Origin: Rotaria sp. Silwood1
Lineage: Eukaryota; Rotifera; Eurotatoria; Philodinida; Philodinidae
Direction: 5' to 3'
Length of the DNA: 64,000 bases
NCBI GenBank assembly: GCA_905250075.1
Contig: CAJNOP010000030.1
Location: forward strand, 1,422,539 to 1,486,538
In this document: piece by piece, positions 22,843 to 34,764 of the stretch
How positions within the stretch are numbered: position 1 is the stretch's first letter
Layout of the letters: the number at the start of each line of letters is the position of its first letter
Position numbers and translations under genes: made by a program
Notes under the pieces: model-generated
What the model was told of the DNA's origin: nothing
What the model saw: the letters and a program-made list of their open reading frames with translations, nothing else
Database searches by the model: none

Positions 22843-25800
22843 GCACAAAAAACAGATTTTTCTTTTTTTTTGCTTCATTTTTTTTTCTATTAATAAATAA
22901 CATGATTCTTCCTTGTGTATTTCGAGAGTTTTAATAATGTATTAAGACTTATATTTGACTAATGCAATAGAAAATACAACATAAATATTTGAATAATGTT
23001 CAGTTTTGTAATTGTACTTGTTTAAGAAAATTTTTAAAGAATCTATGATGAGTATGTGACGGTCAGAATACTCTTCGTCGAAGTTCGGTAATCTTGGTTT
23101 CAGTGATTTTGTGAGATGACGTCTAGGCACTGTTCGAAACATTCTAATATTATGTGTATTGATACTTACGTTAGTAATTATAATAATGTACCAAGTTAAT
23201 AGCTAACTTCAATTAGTAACTATGCTGGTAAAAAAAAGACTAGATCGTAATCCATGCTACATCTGATTTGTGCGCACAAAGAAAATTAATTTTCACTAAG
23301 ATAAATTTTTTTAAAATTTTCAGTTGATCTTAAGTTGACAACATAGTTAGTTTTCTGTAAAATTAGAAAATTTGATAGTTAGGTTTTAAAGATTTAATTT
23401 ATGCAGGCGTATGTAGATAATAAATCGTTTTAAAAAATGTTAATCAACAGTTATTTTATTTTAAGAGAAGTTATTGCAATTTGTTGATGACATGAGTTTT
23501 GGTTCAATTCAGACTTTTAAGCTTCAAAGATGAAATGCAATATATAGAGGATACAAACTTTTAACCAAAGAAGTTTTTGATTGAGATAGATTTGATATGA
23601 TATATATGTAAACAGTTTTACATGGTATAAATAATCGTATGATGCTTTTTCTATATCTAGTAGTTATGAAGTGTTATTGAAGATAAAACTATATGGACAT
23701 AATAACTCGTCTTAAAATAAATTAATATTATTGACAGGATGTAGGATAAGCTTTGTAAAGCAGAATTGAATTGAGCAAGGCTTATCGGTTTTCACCTCAG
23801 CTACAAAGGAAGTCAATCAAAACCAAACCGAGATTTCAAATAGATTTTATCGGAATTTATAATAGTAAGTCAATATGTATTGAAGCTGTAACGTGGATGG
23901 ATTGGGAAATGTGGATACGTGAAGAGAAGACGCTTACCAAAACGCATATTTCGAAGTGGTATTTTTTTGAACATTGTTTTCTTTATTTTTTTTATATGTT
24001 TCATGAATGCTCTTGCACTTCGACTAGTTTGTGTCAAATCGATGTTTGATTTTATGTTACAATGACAATTAGATGGTGTGTTCAAATTGAAAAAAGGCTC
24101 ATGACGTCCATAGTAACATTAATGTTTAGTGAACTCTATGAACTACAGTTAATTAAAAGTAAATTTGAAGATATAAGTTTTATTAGAATTGATATTATTA
24201 AAATTTTCATGATTTAAACAACGAAAGTTTTGCAATTTAAGACTTTTTCCTATTTGAACAATTTTAATTGAAACAGCAATATATATTGAATTCAACAAGT
24301 TTCAAATTTGGATTTTATGTTCATAAATGAGAAGACACGCGTAATTCATAATGTATTCATCATAGTTGCATAGAGGGTAAATATATGAATGTATATGATA
24401 GGTATTCGAAGAAAGTAAAAGTAAAAACTAATTATCGAAACTCACAAACATGAACAATCGAAAGGAATTCGGCGATTTTCATGTTGTTTACTATTCTGTT
24501 TGGTAATGAGGTACACAATTTATGATACATTCACTCTGTCTATTCATCATTATTATCAAACCGATTGGAATAGAGAATAAAAATGTTTAATTGAAAATGT
24601 AACTGATCACAAGATATAACATATGATTCGAAGAAATCAAAAGCATCATTCACTCTTAACATCAACAATTTACTTCATCTAAAAAAAGAAAACAATTATC
24701 AAAAAGATCGATCAATTAAAAACTTCCTACGGTATTTTCAATCGATGTATTTATAATTATTTTGGAAAAGATTGATGTTTTATTCAATCTTCATTGAAAC
24801 GTAATGCTTGATTTATATGTGTAACATGTTTTGATTATTAATGACTTGAACTTGATAGATGTAATAATGCTGAAAGTACGTTTCATAAGTTCATGCCAAC
24901 ACAAAAAGTAACTCACAATAAAACATAAGTGAACATTTGCAAAGTTTTAACTTATATAGCGTATCTCTTCCCTATTACGAATACAAATCAGAAAATTATT
25001 CAATTTGAAAATGAAGTAACAAAGTGATTCGATTTTCCTATGATAATTACTTCAAACAACAGCAAGGTAGGCTGATTAATCACTTTAAAATAAATTTAAT
25101 CATATGTAAAGATCGCTCTTCCCTAGTAAGTTGAGAAAATGTCATTTTATCATTTAAACAGTATCACAAATATCTGACTATCTTTCCATGCTGCTGTTAG
25201 GATCAGTTTCTTGCTATATTTCGCTTGGAAAAGTGCTTCAATGTAATAAACAGTTTTTTAGATAATAAAATTTCTTAGATGAGAAAATACTGTTTTCTGG
25301 TGTTACTGGATTTATATCAGTGCATTACATTCAAAAAAATAACGATGTATTAACTCGATTATTAGTATGAATTTAATTTACTATAGTGCAACAACGTTGT
25401 CATATAATCAGACCTTGCTAAATATAAGAAAAGTACGACAATGAGGGTGAAAAACAGAGAATCAAAATATTTAGTCGGTTCTGAAAAATATAGTTTTTAA
25501 GTTACTCTACAATGAAAGAGATCTTGAATAACTTATACATATGATCAAAAAAATGTAGATGTATAGAAGTTAAATAAAATCTGTTCTCCATTATGCTTAT
25601 CAAGAAAAACGATAAAAATCTTCTTGCAAAAGTATTCATATGATAGATGTGAACTCCTAAATTCTAGTTTCAAAAATAATGAGTGCGAAAATAATACAAA
25701 AAAAAAACATCTAGTTGTTTATGTTTTTACATTCCTTAGTAACGTTTCTATTGTCATTCTAATCTTAACATTCATACATATTTCGATGAGACAAACATAG

Positions 25801-26905
25801 CAATCAAGACATTTGTGTTTTGATTCACTTGACATATCATGTGCCAGGAAAAAGTCTAATTGAATAGCATCATTACAACTAATAAAGAGAACACTCAATG
25901 AATGATATATATCATCAATGTGGATAACATGTAATCATCGTAATTGTATATGATCTTCATTGTAGTTATATGAAAATGGATATTAAATCATATAGGAACA
26001 GTTGATCTGAGATACACATTCATCAGGAAAACATCTTGGCAATATTCGTTGAATGTTTTTTCATTCATTGTACTACTGTTGAAGAAATGTTGTACGAAGC
26101 GAACATTTCTCCTTGTTATATGAATTCTTTTTATCGATGCATAGTTTTTTTTTGTAAATATCTAAAGTCGAGTGAAAATAAATGAAAGTTGTGGTTTTAT
26201 TTTTATTTAAGATACACTAACATAAGAGGTAACAGTTGAAACTGTCAATAGAGATTTAGACAAACGTGAACACATATCGAAATCGAGATCAACAACCAGT
26301 GGGTTTAAATATCGATTGTTTTCATTTTTGATTGGAAAAAATGGTGAATAGAGAATAGAACATAAGGAAATAATGGTCCTTATAAGATGATTTATACTCA
26401 ATGACAATTTTCATGCATATATGAATAGAGAGTTGTTGAGTTCACAGTAAAAATGAAATGAAATTCAATAGCTTAAATATGAAAAAGAATAATTGATAAG
26501 AATATATCCATTTTAAACATCAAATACTCAATGGCTATTAAAAACAAGTAAATGAATTACAAGACTGTCATTTGAATAAATGAAGAATCACATACTGGAT
26601 ACTTTGGACTGTAATCAATAGATCAGCAGCTAAATTATTAGCCAAGCAACGTGTATACAAAAGAATTTGTCACCACGTATATACTTCAGTGTTGATAAAA
26701 TCTTTGCTGGCACATATTGATCGATTTCTGTCGTTTTGGTGAATACCTGTGCAATATCTCTCTCATTCGTTTCAACCTCGCTAGAACAGAAACAAAAGAG
26801 CAATCACACTAGTGCACGACTTGTAAGTAACGTAGAAATTTGAAAAATCTATAGATCGTAACAAAGATTGAATTTTTGTTGAAGAGTTTTGTTTTTTTGT
26901 AAGGA

Positions 26906-27203
26906 CCCATGTAGAAATTTTTACCCAAAAAAATAACTATTAAGTACTTTCAATAGTAGGTTTTCAGCAGAACAAAGTACTTATAAGTGAACCTTTTTAA
27001 GTACTTTTCATACTTTTTGACTAAAAATTACGATTAAGTACTTTTGAAAGTAGGAAAAGTATGAGAAAGTACTATAGAAAGTGAAAAAATGATCAGAAAG
27101 TACTATAAAAAGTGAAAAATAGTAAGAAAAGTTACTTTATTTTACTTTATTACTATTAAAAGTGATAAAAAGTGACTTTCGGTTCACTTTTTTTTTACAT
27201 GGG
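26906..27203. repeat. AAGTACTT-rich repeat with short inverted ends
   Basis: The stretch opens with CCCATGTA and closes with its reverse complement TACATGGG. The interior carries four exact copies of the palindrome AAGTACTT, two of AAAGTACTA, and many related AAGTGA/AAAGT pieces within about 200 bp. There is no coding potential. It could be a small MITE or a degenerate satellite-like array. The inverted ends are short (8 bp), so the boundaries are tentative. Confidence 0.5.
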
Positions 27204-29021
27204 GAATTTCTTTAATTTTTAAGATTTATAAAACTGATGGTTTTGTTTTAAATATAATTCGGCTTTGTTTTCAAAGAAAGACATAAATTTCTCTATAGAT
27301 ACCTTTATAGATCTTATTAATTTAATTTATCAACATTTTGCCAAATGTGTTATTTGGTTCTATATAATTACTATCTGTAATGACTCATCATTTTCTTATA
27401 TATCGTTTTCATGGTAAATCATGAACTGTTGTTATTAAACAAATACATTTTCAAAGCAATAGATAACTGTGACAATCGTAATGTACCACTCAGGTTCATC
27501 ATATGTTTTGTTTATTAAACTGAACAAGTTTCTATGAGGATATTCTTCATCATATCTTTATACAAATGCTGAACATGAGCTAATGAAAGTGATAGCACTA
27601 ATCATCAGTAACAAACGCTCGGCAATAACAAAAAAAATGCGGCGAAAGTCGTAAAATTTATTTTTAAAAGATTGATTCAATCTTTCATAATGTATACATA
27701 TTATTATGTATTATTTATAGACAGAATGCATTTTCACAGGGCAACAAAAGGTAAACGGTAGTACTTTTGTTATGTCTAGGATAAAAGAGAAGGTCTTTTT
27801 TTTAATTGATTGCCTTTTCCTCATTTTACAAACGAAAACATATTAACATTTCAGAGAAAAAGAATCAGTTAAATTTCATTATCGAATTGCTTATAATAGA
27901 ATCTAACTTATTTTTACTTTTCAAGGTAAATCTAAAGGTTGATCTTACACAAATCGAAACCAAAGTGAAATTCAATTTATTCATTTGTTTTTCATTGACA
28001 TATAAAATTTCTTCATTGATAAATCGGATTAATACCTTGGTAAAGATTTTATATTCAATGTCAATTGACGAACAAATAAAAACAAATAATTTACCAAATC
28101 TCACCAATACGTAATTTATTAAATTCTCACCAACGCATTTATTTTTCATTGATTCGATATATAAATTGAATGGTATTCATTAGTACATATGATCACGTAT
28201 CGTGAATATTTGTAACACTCTTATCAGTGAAAAACAATGAAGAAAAAAAATATGCACCACACTTTTGCTTATTTGTTTATATCCCTGCGGTCTGTATACA
28301 TACAAAATGAATGAGAACAAAAAATCAATTATCTTCTAGTTCATTGGATATAGACAATACTGTTTTCATCTTTTTCATTTTCTGAGAAGAACCGAAACAA
28401 CAATCATCGTAGTCTATTTTGTTGATTATTGGACGAGAACAAAAGACAATTCAAGTAAAAATATTTAGTTTTTGATTACAAAAAGAAAGGTATTTTTTTC
28501 AATGTTTCTTTCTTTTTATCTTCGCCTACTTCGTGTCTCATAACGTAGAATATGAGTGTGCGTGAACAATTGATTATTCTTTGTTGAATTTAATAAAATA
28601 TACGCATCTGATTAGCATTAATATTTTTTATGATTAATCTAGTTTAATCTTTAAATTTCAATTGAAGATATAGTCTTTCACTACTAACAAGATGGTAATA
28701 TGTAATTTAAGTGATCTTCTATTGTAATGTTTCTTTCATAAATGCTATAGGTGAAAAAGAACGACAACCTTTTTTCACAGATGTTAGGCATTTATCATTA
28801 CAACTGACGATCACCTAAAGCAGAAGAAAAGACCTTGATAGAAATATATGTATTCACTTTATCGTCTTTTTTTCGTATTGCATAACCATTAGAAGTATTA
28901 ATATCGATACAGGTCATTCATCATTGAAGAAATACTTATGTCAGTGATGATGGTGATCTAATCTTATTGCTGGCATCACTAATATTCATTTTTTTTATTG
29001 ATTGAACAAGCACATTTATAC

Positions 29022-29045
29022 ATATATATATATATATATATATAT
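29022..29045. repeat. TA dinucleotide microsatellite
   Basis: An uninterrupted run of about 12 AT units. Confidence 0.85.
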
Positions 29046-29523
29046 GTATATTAACACAAAGAAGAAAGAGAGATTCCAGCTGGTGCTCTTGATACTATTG
29101 GTGATTATAAGAGTTAAAATAAATCATGTTGGGCTATGTAAGTTGAAATATTTACTTTTTCTTTTACCTTCACACAATATAAATGTTAAAGCGTGGACTT
29201 AAATTCGAACATAATTCTTCTTGACATCTGTTACACATTCTTTCGTTCTATGATTATTATTATTATGGCTGTTGACGAATCGTCCCTAATATTTACAGTT
29301 TGTTCTCTCGTTTTACCTTTTCTCTCATTTTTTTTCTTTAAAGTTCATAACCACTTGATGAAGACGTATATACATAATTTTTAATCATACTGACATAATA
29401 TATCAGATATACATGTTTTTTATTTGTTGTACGAAAGTATTTGAAATAATGAAAAAATTGAAAAATCAACCCAAGTTTTGTATCACAATAAAATAATATT
29501 TTAATTAATTTTTTCCTTAGGTC

Positions 29524-31935
29524 ATGTCTGACGTTAATAACAGTAGTTCTAGTATAAGTACGATCAAATCCAATTATAGCTCAAAAACTATTCTACCATT
29601 AATTACATGGTAAATATATATATCTATTTATTTATCTATTTGTTTTAAATAAACCTTTTTATTATCTAATTTAAGTCCAATTTGTCTTGAAATTTTTCGT
29701 GAACCATTACAACTACCTTGTCAACATAATTTTTGTAAATCATGTCTCGAAAGAATTACAGTAGATCGTTGGAGTCGATGTAAGATTCGTACTTTTTTAA
29801 CTTCAATACGAAATAGTTATATTTCAGGTCCGGTATGTCGTGGATGTTATCGAGTACCATTTTCCGGTGTTGGCTCATTTGAAGTCAATCGAACAATTAT
29901 TAATTTACTTGAAAATCATTCATATACTGAATTAAGACCTATGCTTCAAGCTAAATGTGCTCTTTGTAAATTAGATGATACAATAACTGTAAATGTCTTT
30001 TTTTTTTTGTATGAATTCATTCTATTCAACAGATTACTTGATTTATATATAGATATGTGAACATTGTCGTGAAGCAATATGTTATAAATGTCGTCGACAA
30101 CATTATGATGAATTTCGTAAATATGTTTGTTTAAAATTAAATGAAACTGAACAAGAAACAGAAAAATTAATTGCTAAAGAAGGTTAGAAATAACAACAAA
30201 AAAAAGCAAAAGACAATTGAATTTTCTTTTTATACAATTTTATTTCTTTAAGTTGAAAATATAAAAAATCATGAAGAAAATATTCATCAATCAACTAATA
30301 TTGTTAATATAATTTGTGTTAAAGTAAATGAACTTATTGATAAAATAAAACGAGAAGAGAAAAAATTACTTCATAGTATACAAGAATTTAATAATAATGA
30401 ACAAAGGTTAATATTATTCTTTTAATCCATAATAGTAACTTTTTTTATATGTCAACCCGTTTTCTTATAGGTTATTGAAGGAAAAAAATAGTCGATTTCA
30501 AGATCTTGCCAAAATTAAAACATTTTGTTTAAGTTCTCAAGAAAAACTATACAAGTAGAAATTTGAATATCTAGTAATATATAATTTCATATTGTTGCTT
30601 TCTTTGGTTTTTAGTAAAGAAGAAACAGATCAAGAAGCTATTGAAATTCGAGAAAAATTTGAAGAATATTTTATTAATATAAATAATCTTCAAAATCAAA
30701 TATTTGTTGTTAAAACACCTCGACGTCGAGTAAGTTATAACAATAAAGGATCTATTAAACACTCAGTTCTGTCATTATAGATTTCATTTTTTAATCAAGA
30801 TATATCATTCGATGCTATTTCATTGGGTTTTGTTGAAATTAAAATGGAACTTGAACCAATTGAAAGTTCTATTCAACTTTCACAATTAAAAAGTTGTTCC
30901 ACTGATAAAAACGTACAACATTATTCGAAACAACTTATTCATATTTTAAGTAATACATTACAAGACCAAAAAGAATTATCAAATACATCGATAATTGATG
31001 AAAATAGATGTTGTTCTGCATCATCAAAAAATCATAAAAGAACACCACGTATAATTGGTAAACGTGGAACACGCGATACAGAATTTATTCATCCATCATC
31101 ATTAGCTTATTCGAAACAAGATAAATTGATTTGTAAATTAAGAAAAAAAGAAAATACGTCTTTATTTATGTCTAATATTTTTTTTTTTGATTTAGATATA
31201 TGTGACACATATAATAATCGTCTTGTAACATATGGTTTAGATGGTACTTTCCAACAAGTTTATAAAGCTATAAATGAAACAGGTGAAAGACGTTTTCATC
31301 ATCCATATGCAATTCATATTGATTCAAAAAATCGTCTTTATTTAATTGATCAATCTGAACGTCGAATAAAAGTCTTTAATCGTGATTTTAAATTAATTCG
31401 TATTATTGGACAATATGGTCATAATATTGGTCAATATTTGGCTCCATGTGATTTATGTACAAATGAACAAAATGATATATTTGTATGTGATGCTGGTGGA
31501 CATCAAATATTAAAATATAATGAACAAGGTGAATTTCTTCTTGCTTGGGGTGAAATTGGCACTGATAATGGACAATTTAAATGTCCAGCTTGTATCTGCA
31601 TAATGAAAGGTGATCGTTTAGCTGTATCAGATTGGGGTAATGATCGAATACAAATATTTAATAATGATGGTAATCCTTTATTATCCATTGGTCATCGTGG
31701 TAAACTTTTAGCAGAATTTTCTCGTCCATTAGGTTTAGCATATGATGAAACAACAGAAAAATTATTTGTTTGTGATGATGGAAATAATCGTGTGATGATA
31801 TTTAATCATGATTTTAGTATAACTGAATTAGTACATTCAAAAATAGGTTTTAATGGACCTTATGATATTTTATTGCTTAAAGATGGTCGAATAATTATAT
31901 CTGAACATCGAGCACATCGTTTACAAATTATTTAA
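29524..31935 (+). CDS. TRIM-NHL protein: RING, B-box, coiled coil, NHL propeller (8 exons)
   Basis: Exons 29524-29609, 29676-29988, 30053-30182, 30253-30406, 30471-30554, 30615-30729, 30781-31132 and 31196-31935 join in phase to 657 aa. The RING finger is at about residues 29-86 (CPICLEIF, CQHNFCKSC, CRGC), with a longer-than-usual spacer before the last Cys pair. A B-box-like zinc site follows (CALC, CEHC, CYKC, then His). A charged helical region (about 190-300) is the likely coiled coil. About six NHL repeats fill residues 395-657 (CDTYNNRLVTY, DQSERRIKVFN, DAGGHQILKYN, DWGNDRIQIFN, DDGNNRVMIFN). Family members are E3 ubiquitin ligases, and some bind RNA through the propeller. An AG acceptor-like site lies three bases before the ATG. 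The last 63-bp intron has no stop in frame. AATAAA is near 31946. Confidence 0.9.
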
Positions 31936-33398
31936 GTCAGATGTGCGAATAAAATTTTGTATGTTTCCTTGTAAATTTTTTTTTTTGTGAAATACAATTC
32001 TAGAATTTAATTTAAGTCATATCTAAACGAATGAGTTCAAGTATTGTTTCAATAGAAGAGATGTTCTAGAGTTTATCCATAAAGAAAAATGTTTTTATTT
32101 TCAAATAGTATCTATCAGTTTCAATCGAATTTTATTTCAGCAAGTATTTTTGATATTAATTCTAATATTAAGCATACAATGGCACTCTAAAGTGATCGTA
32201 TACTTAAGCGATCGCTTTGTGTTTCTAATATCGAAAGATGGTTTCAAAATATAGAGTTGAGACTTTGGCCACCATGTGAATCTATTGTCATAATTTTTCT
32301 GCTCACTATATCAACTCTCTATGTAAAATACTCACTTTGTCAAAGTTGACGTACAAAAAATGACTTGCTTCGATTTTACTAAGTATTGCGCATGCATCAC
32401 ATGCAACAATATAAGATCATATTACGATTTAAAATCTCGTATTGTATTCTTTTGAACGAGAAGTTGTACTTTTTACAATGTTTTGACTACAAATCAAGAA
32501 AAACTTCTTGAAAAAATTTTGTGAAATCCAACTCTAAAAGAAATGTTGAAATATATAGAGTAGAAACTTTGCAATCGTCGATACACTACGATAGACATCG
32601 CTATGAAAATGTCACAGACTATCACACGTTGTTGTTATACGATTAAAGATTGTAAATCAATAATGTTTTGCGGCAATATATGAGTTACATCCTGATTGCA
32701 TTTCTTGAGAATTAAGCAAAAATGATGGTAGGAATATGTGTTGTTCGCAAATACATAGAATAAAACAATCTCTGTGTAATTAACAACAACAGCTACACCA
32801 TCTTTCACTTTCTAATTCAGCAAGAACGGTGCTAACAGGTGTTTTAAATGTACATTTCTATCGAAAATTATGAAATATGAAATACAGAATTCAGTCATTT
32901 TATTTGAGATGTTTGATTAAGTTTCAGTGATATTGAAGATCGTTTTTAGTATTTCTAGTATGTCAGAATCAATAGATTATATAGTAAGTCGATATTTCGA
33001 GCAGATAAAGTATAAAGACATGTTTCCATTGTCATGACCATTACACTTCTGTCTATTGCGACCATCGTGAGATATTAAAAACACGATATCATCAGTTAAG
33101 TGTATAATCAATTTCAAACGTTACTATATGTATGTTGTACTTTTATTAAAAAATAAATATCATGCATATGTTTTAAAGATGTATTTTTTTTTAATGTAAT
33201 TTTATTAAATAGATAATTATGCATATAATTCATTTCATTTTACTTTTTTGTCCCTCATTTCAACATCAAGTCAATCAATTTGATCCATATAATCTATGTT
33301 GGCCTGATTTAAACTATCGAAACAATACTATTATTATTAGTTTTAAAAAAATCTTTGATTTTTACGAATTGGCTAGAAAAAAAACGATAAATTTATAT
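31936..33398. other. Intergenic, contains a dispersed repeat copy
   Basis: No gene found between the two convergent genes. About 32500-32860 is related to sequence at about 35460-35795, inside the TRIQK intron, and shorter similarity occurs at 48348-48450. The 63-codon plus-strand frame at 33219-33410 overlaps the end of the neighbouring gene and has no family features. Confidence 0.5.
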
Positions 33399-34532
33399 TC
33401 AATATTTTAATGCATCACGAGCTTGTTCAATAACTTGATTAACGATAGCCACTGCTGATTGATTTTCACATCGTGCATAGTTTTGTCCAGCCCATAATTG
33501 CATAAAATCGACTTGCTTTGTCTCGGTAGCAAATTTACACAAAGGTAATACAAGTTGTGATTGTATTTGCCATGGTAATATAACTTTTTCCTTATTTTCA
33601 CTAGCACGAAAAAAATCAGTAATTGCTGTTTGTATACCACGTGCTGGTTTTCCAGTATAAGCACGAGTTAATACTGTTGGTCGAAGTTTATTAATATCAT
33701 TCTTAGCTTCTAATAATAGTTTTCGATGAACTTCAGGTACAAGTTTGATACTTTCATGACATGTTAAAAATCGAGTACCCATTTGAACAGCTGAAGCACC
33801 TGATGTTAACATATTTGCTAAACCTAAACCATCCATAATTCCACCAGCAGCAATCAAGGGATATGAAGTTGGATCAATAAATTGTGTTGTTTGTGAAAGG
33901 AGAGATTGCAATCCAATTGTAGATAGTTCAATTGTTTCAATATCATTTGTAAGAAAACTTCCTCGATGACCACCAGCTTCAGAACCTTGTAAACAAATTG
34001 CATCACATCCTTGTTCTTTTAAGAAAATAGCTTCTTTTGCCGTTGTTGCTGTTCCAATTAATCGAATACCTAATTGTTTACATTTTTTTACAATATTATC
34101 TGATAAATATCCAAATGTAAATGAAAGTACAGGAACTTTTTCATTTAAAACAACTTCAATCTGTTCAGAAAAAATATCTTTTGATAGTTCTACTGGAAGT
34201 GAATCAATATCAATATTACAATTATTCAATCTTTTATCAAATAATAATTCTTTTAATTGTTTTCGTACAGAATCAATAGCTTGTGGCAAAATTTCAGTTT
34301 GTCGTGGTGGAATAAATAGATTAACACCAAATGGTTTATCAGTTAATGAACGTACATGATTTATTTCATTTTTTAATTGTTCACTCGTCATTCGTGCTGC
34401 AGCTATTGTACCCATGCCACCTGCATTCGATACATTAGCAACAAGTTCTGGTGTTGTTAATGGAGACATAGGTGCTTGAATGATTGGATATTGAATATTT
34501 AATAATCGTGTTAATAAAGTTTTTGGAAACAT
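33399..34532 (-). CDS. Nitronate monooxygenase (2-nitropropane dioxygenase family)
   Basis: Single exon, 377 aa, full length for the family. It is an FMN-dependent TIM-barrel oxidase of alkyl nitronates, formerly called 2-nitropropane dioxygenase. The N-terminus has QYPIIQAPMSPLTTPELVA followed by AGGMGTIAA, the usual flavin-binding start. KPFGVNLF follows, then CLQGSEAGGHRGSF with the conserved His. The phosphate-binding stretch is AAGGIMDGLGLANML plus GASAVQMGTRFL. The C-terminal part has the YTGKPARGI and WAGQNYAR motifs of bacterial enzymes. The lack of introns, next to a neighbour with five, and the bacterial-type sequence suggest horizontal acquisition, but this is untested. The likely role is detoxification of propionate-3-nitronate or other nitronates. 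The ATG directly follows a T-rich...GTAG acceptor-like site. Confidence 0.92.
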   Translation of the reverse strand: MFPKTLLTRLLNIQYPIIQAPMSPLTTPELVANVSNAGGMGTIAAARMTSEQLKNEINHVRSLTDKPFGVNLFIPPRQTEILPQAIDSVRKQLKELLFDKRLNNCNIDIDSLPVELSKDIFSEQIEVVLNEKVPVLSFTFGYLSDNIVKKCKQLGIRLIGTATTAKEAIFLKEQGCDAICLQGSEAGGHRGSFLTNDIETIELSTIGLQSLLSQTTQFIDPTSYPLIAAGGIMDGLGLANMLTSGASAVQMGTRFLTCHESIKLVPEVHRKLLLEAKNDINKLRPTVLTRAYTGKPARGIQTAITDFFRASENKEKVILPWQIQSQLVLPLCKFATETKQVDFMQLWAGQNYARCENQSAVAIVNQVIEQARDALKY

Positions 34533-34534
34533 CT
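34533..34534 (-). promoter_or_regulatory. Acceptor-like AG abutting the NMO start codon
   Basis: Read on the minus strand, the sequence is TTAATTGTAG followed at once by ATG. No upstream exon of this single-exon gene is evident. The site could receive a trans-spliced leader, or end a 5-prime UTR intron. Confidence 0.4.
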
Positions 34535-34764
34535 ACAATTAACTTTTTCTTTTTAAGAGAAATAATCCCAAAAAAAAAGTGAAATCAAAGGAATAAATAA
34601 TAAAACAAATAAAACAAACAATACACCAAAATCAAAAATTTTAAAATGATTTCAAGTCTCGCATATAAAATGAAGTAGTACCAAACATGTTATCCATAAA
34701 TAAATAATGTGTCGTATATCCAATGACTTGATGATTAATGAATAAGTTGATTTTTCTATTTTAT

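Larger units (their letters stand above)
22843..29523. other. 6.7-kb gene-poor stretch
   Basis: The polyadenylation signal of the preceding gene is plausible near 22890 (AATAAA). I see no gene after that. Frames at 23771, 26207, 27806/27865 and 29002/29193 have no family features, and several overlap antisense frames. The stretch contains an AAGTACTT-rich repeat (26906-27203) and a TA microsatellite (29022-29045), listed separately. Confidence 0.5.

Noticed and set aside
23771-24049. 92-aa frame (MSKAYRFSPQLQRK...)
   Set aside because: Considered as a retroelement or transposase fragment, but no catalytic motif or continuing frame could be found.
27806-28149. Overlapping 102-aa (+) and 94-aa (-) frames
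   Set aside because: Antisense to each other, low complexity, no motifs; typical of stop-poor AT-rich sequence.
33407-33664. 85-aa frame overlapping the monooxygenase
   Set aside because: Shadow frame of the nitronate monooxygenase on the same strand.
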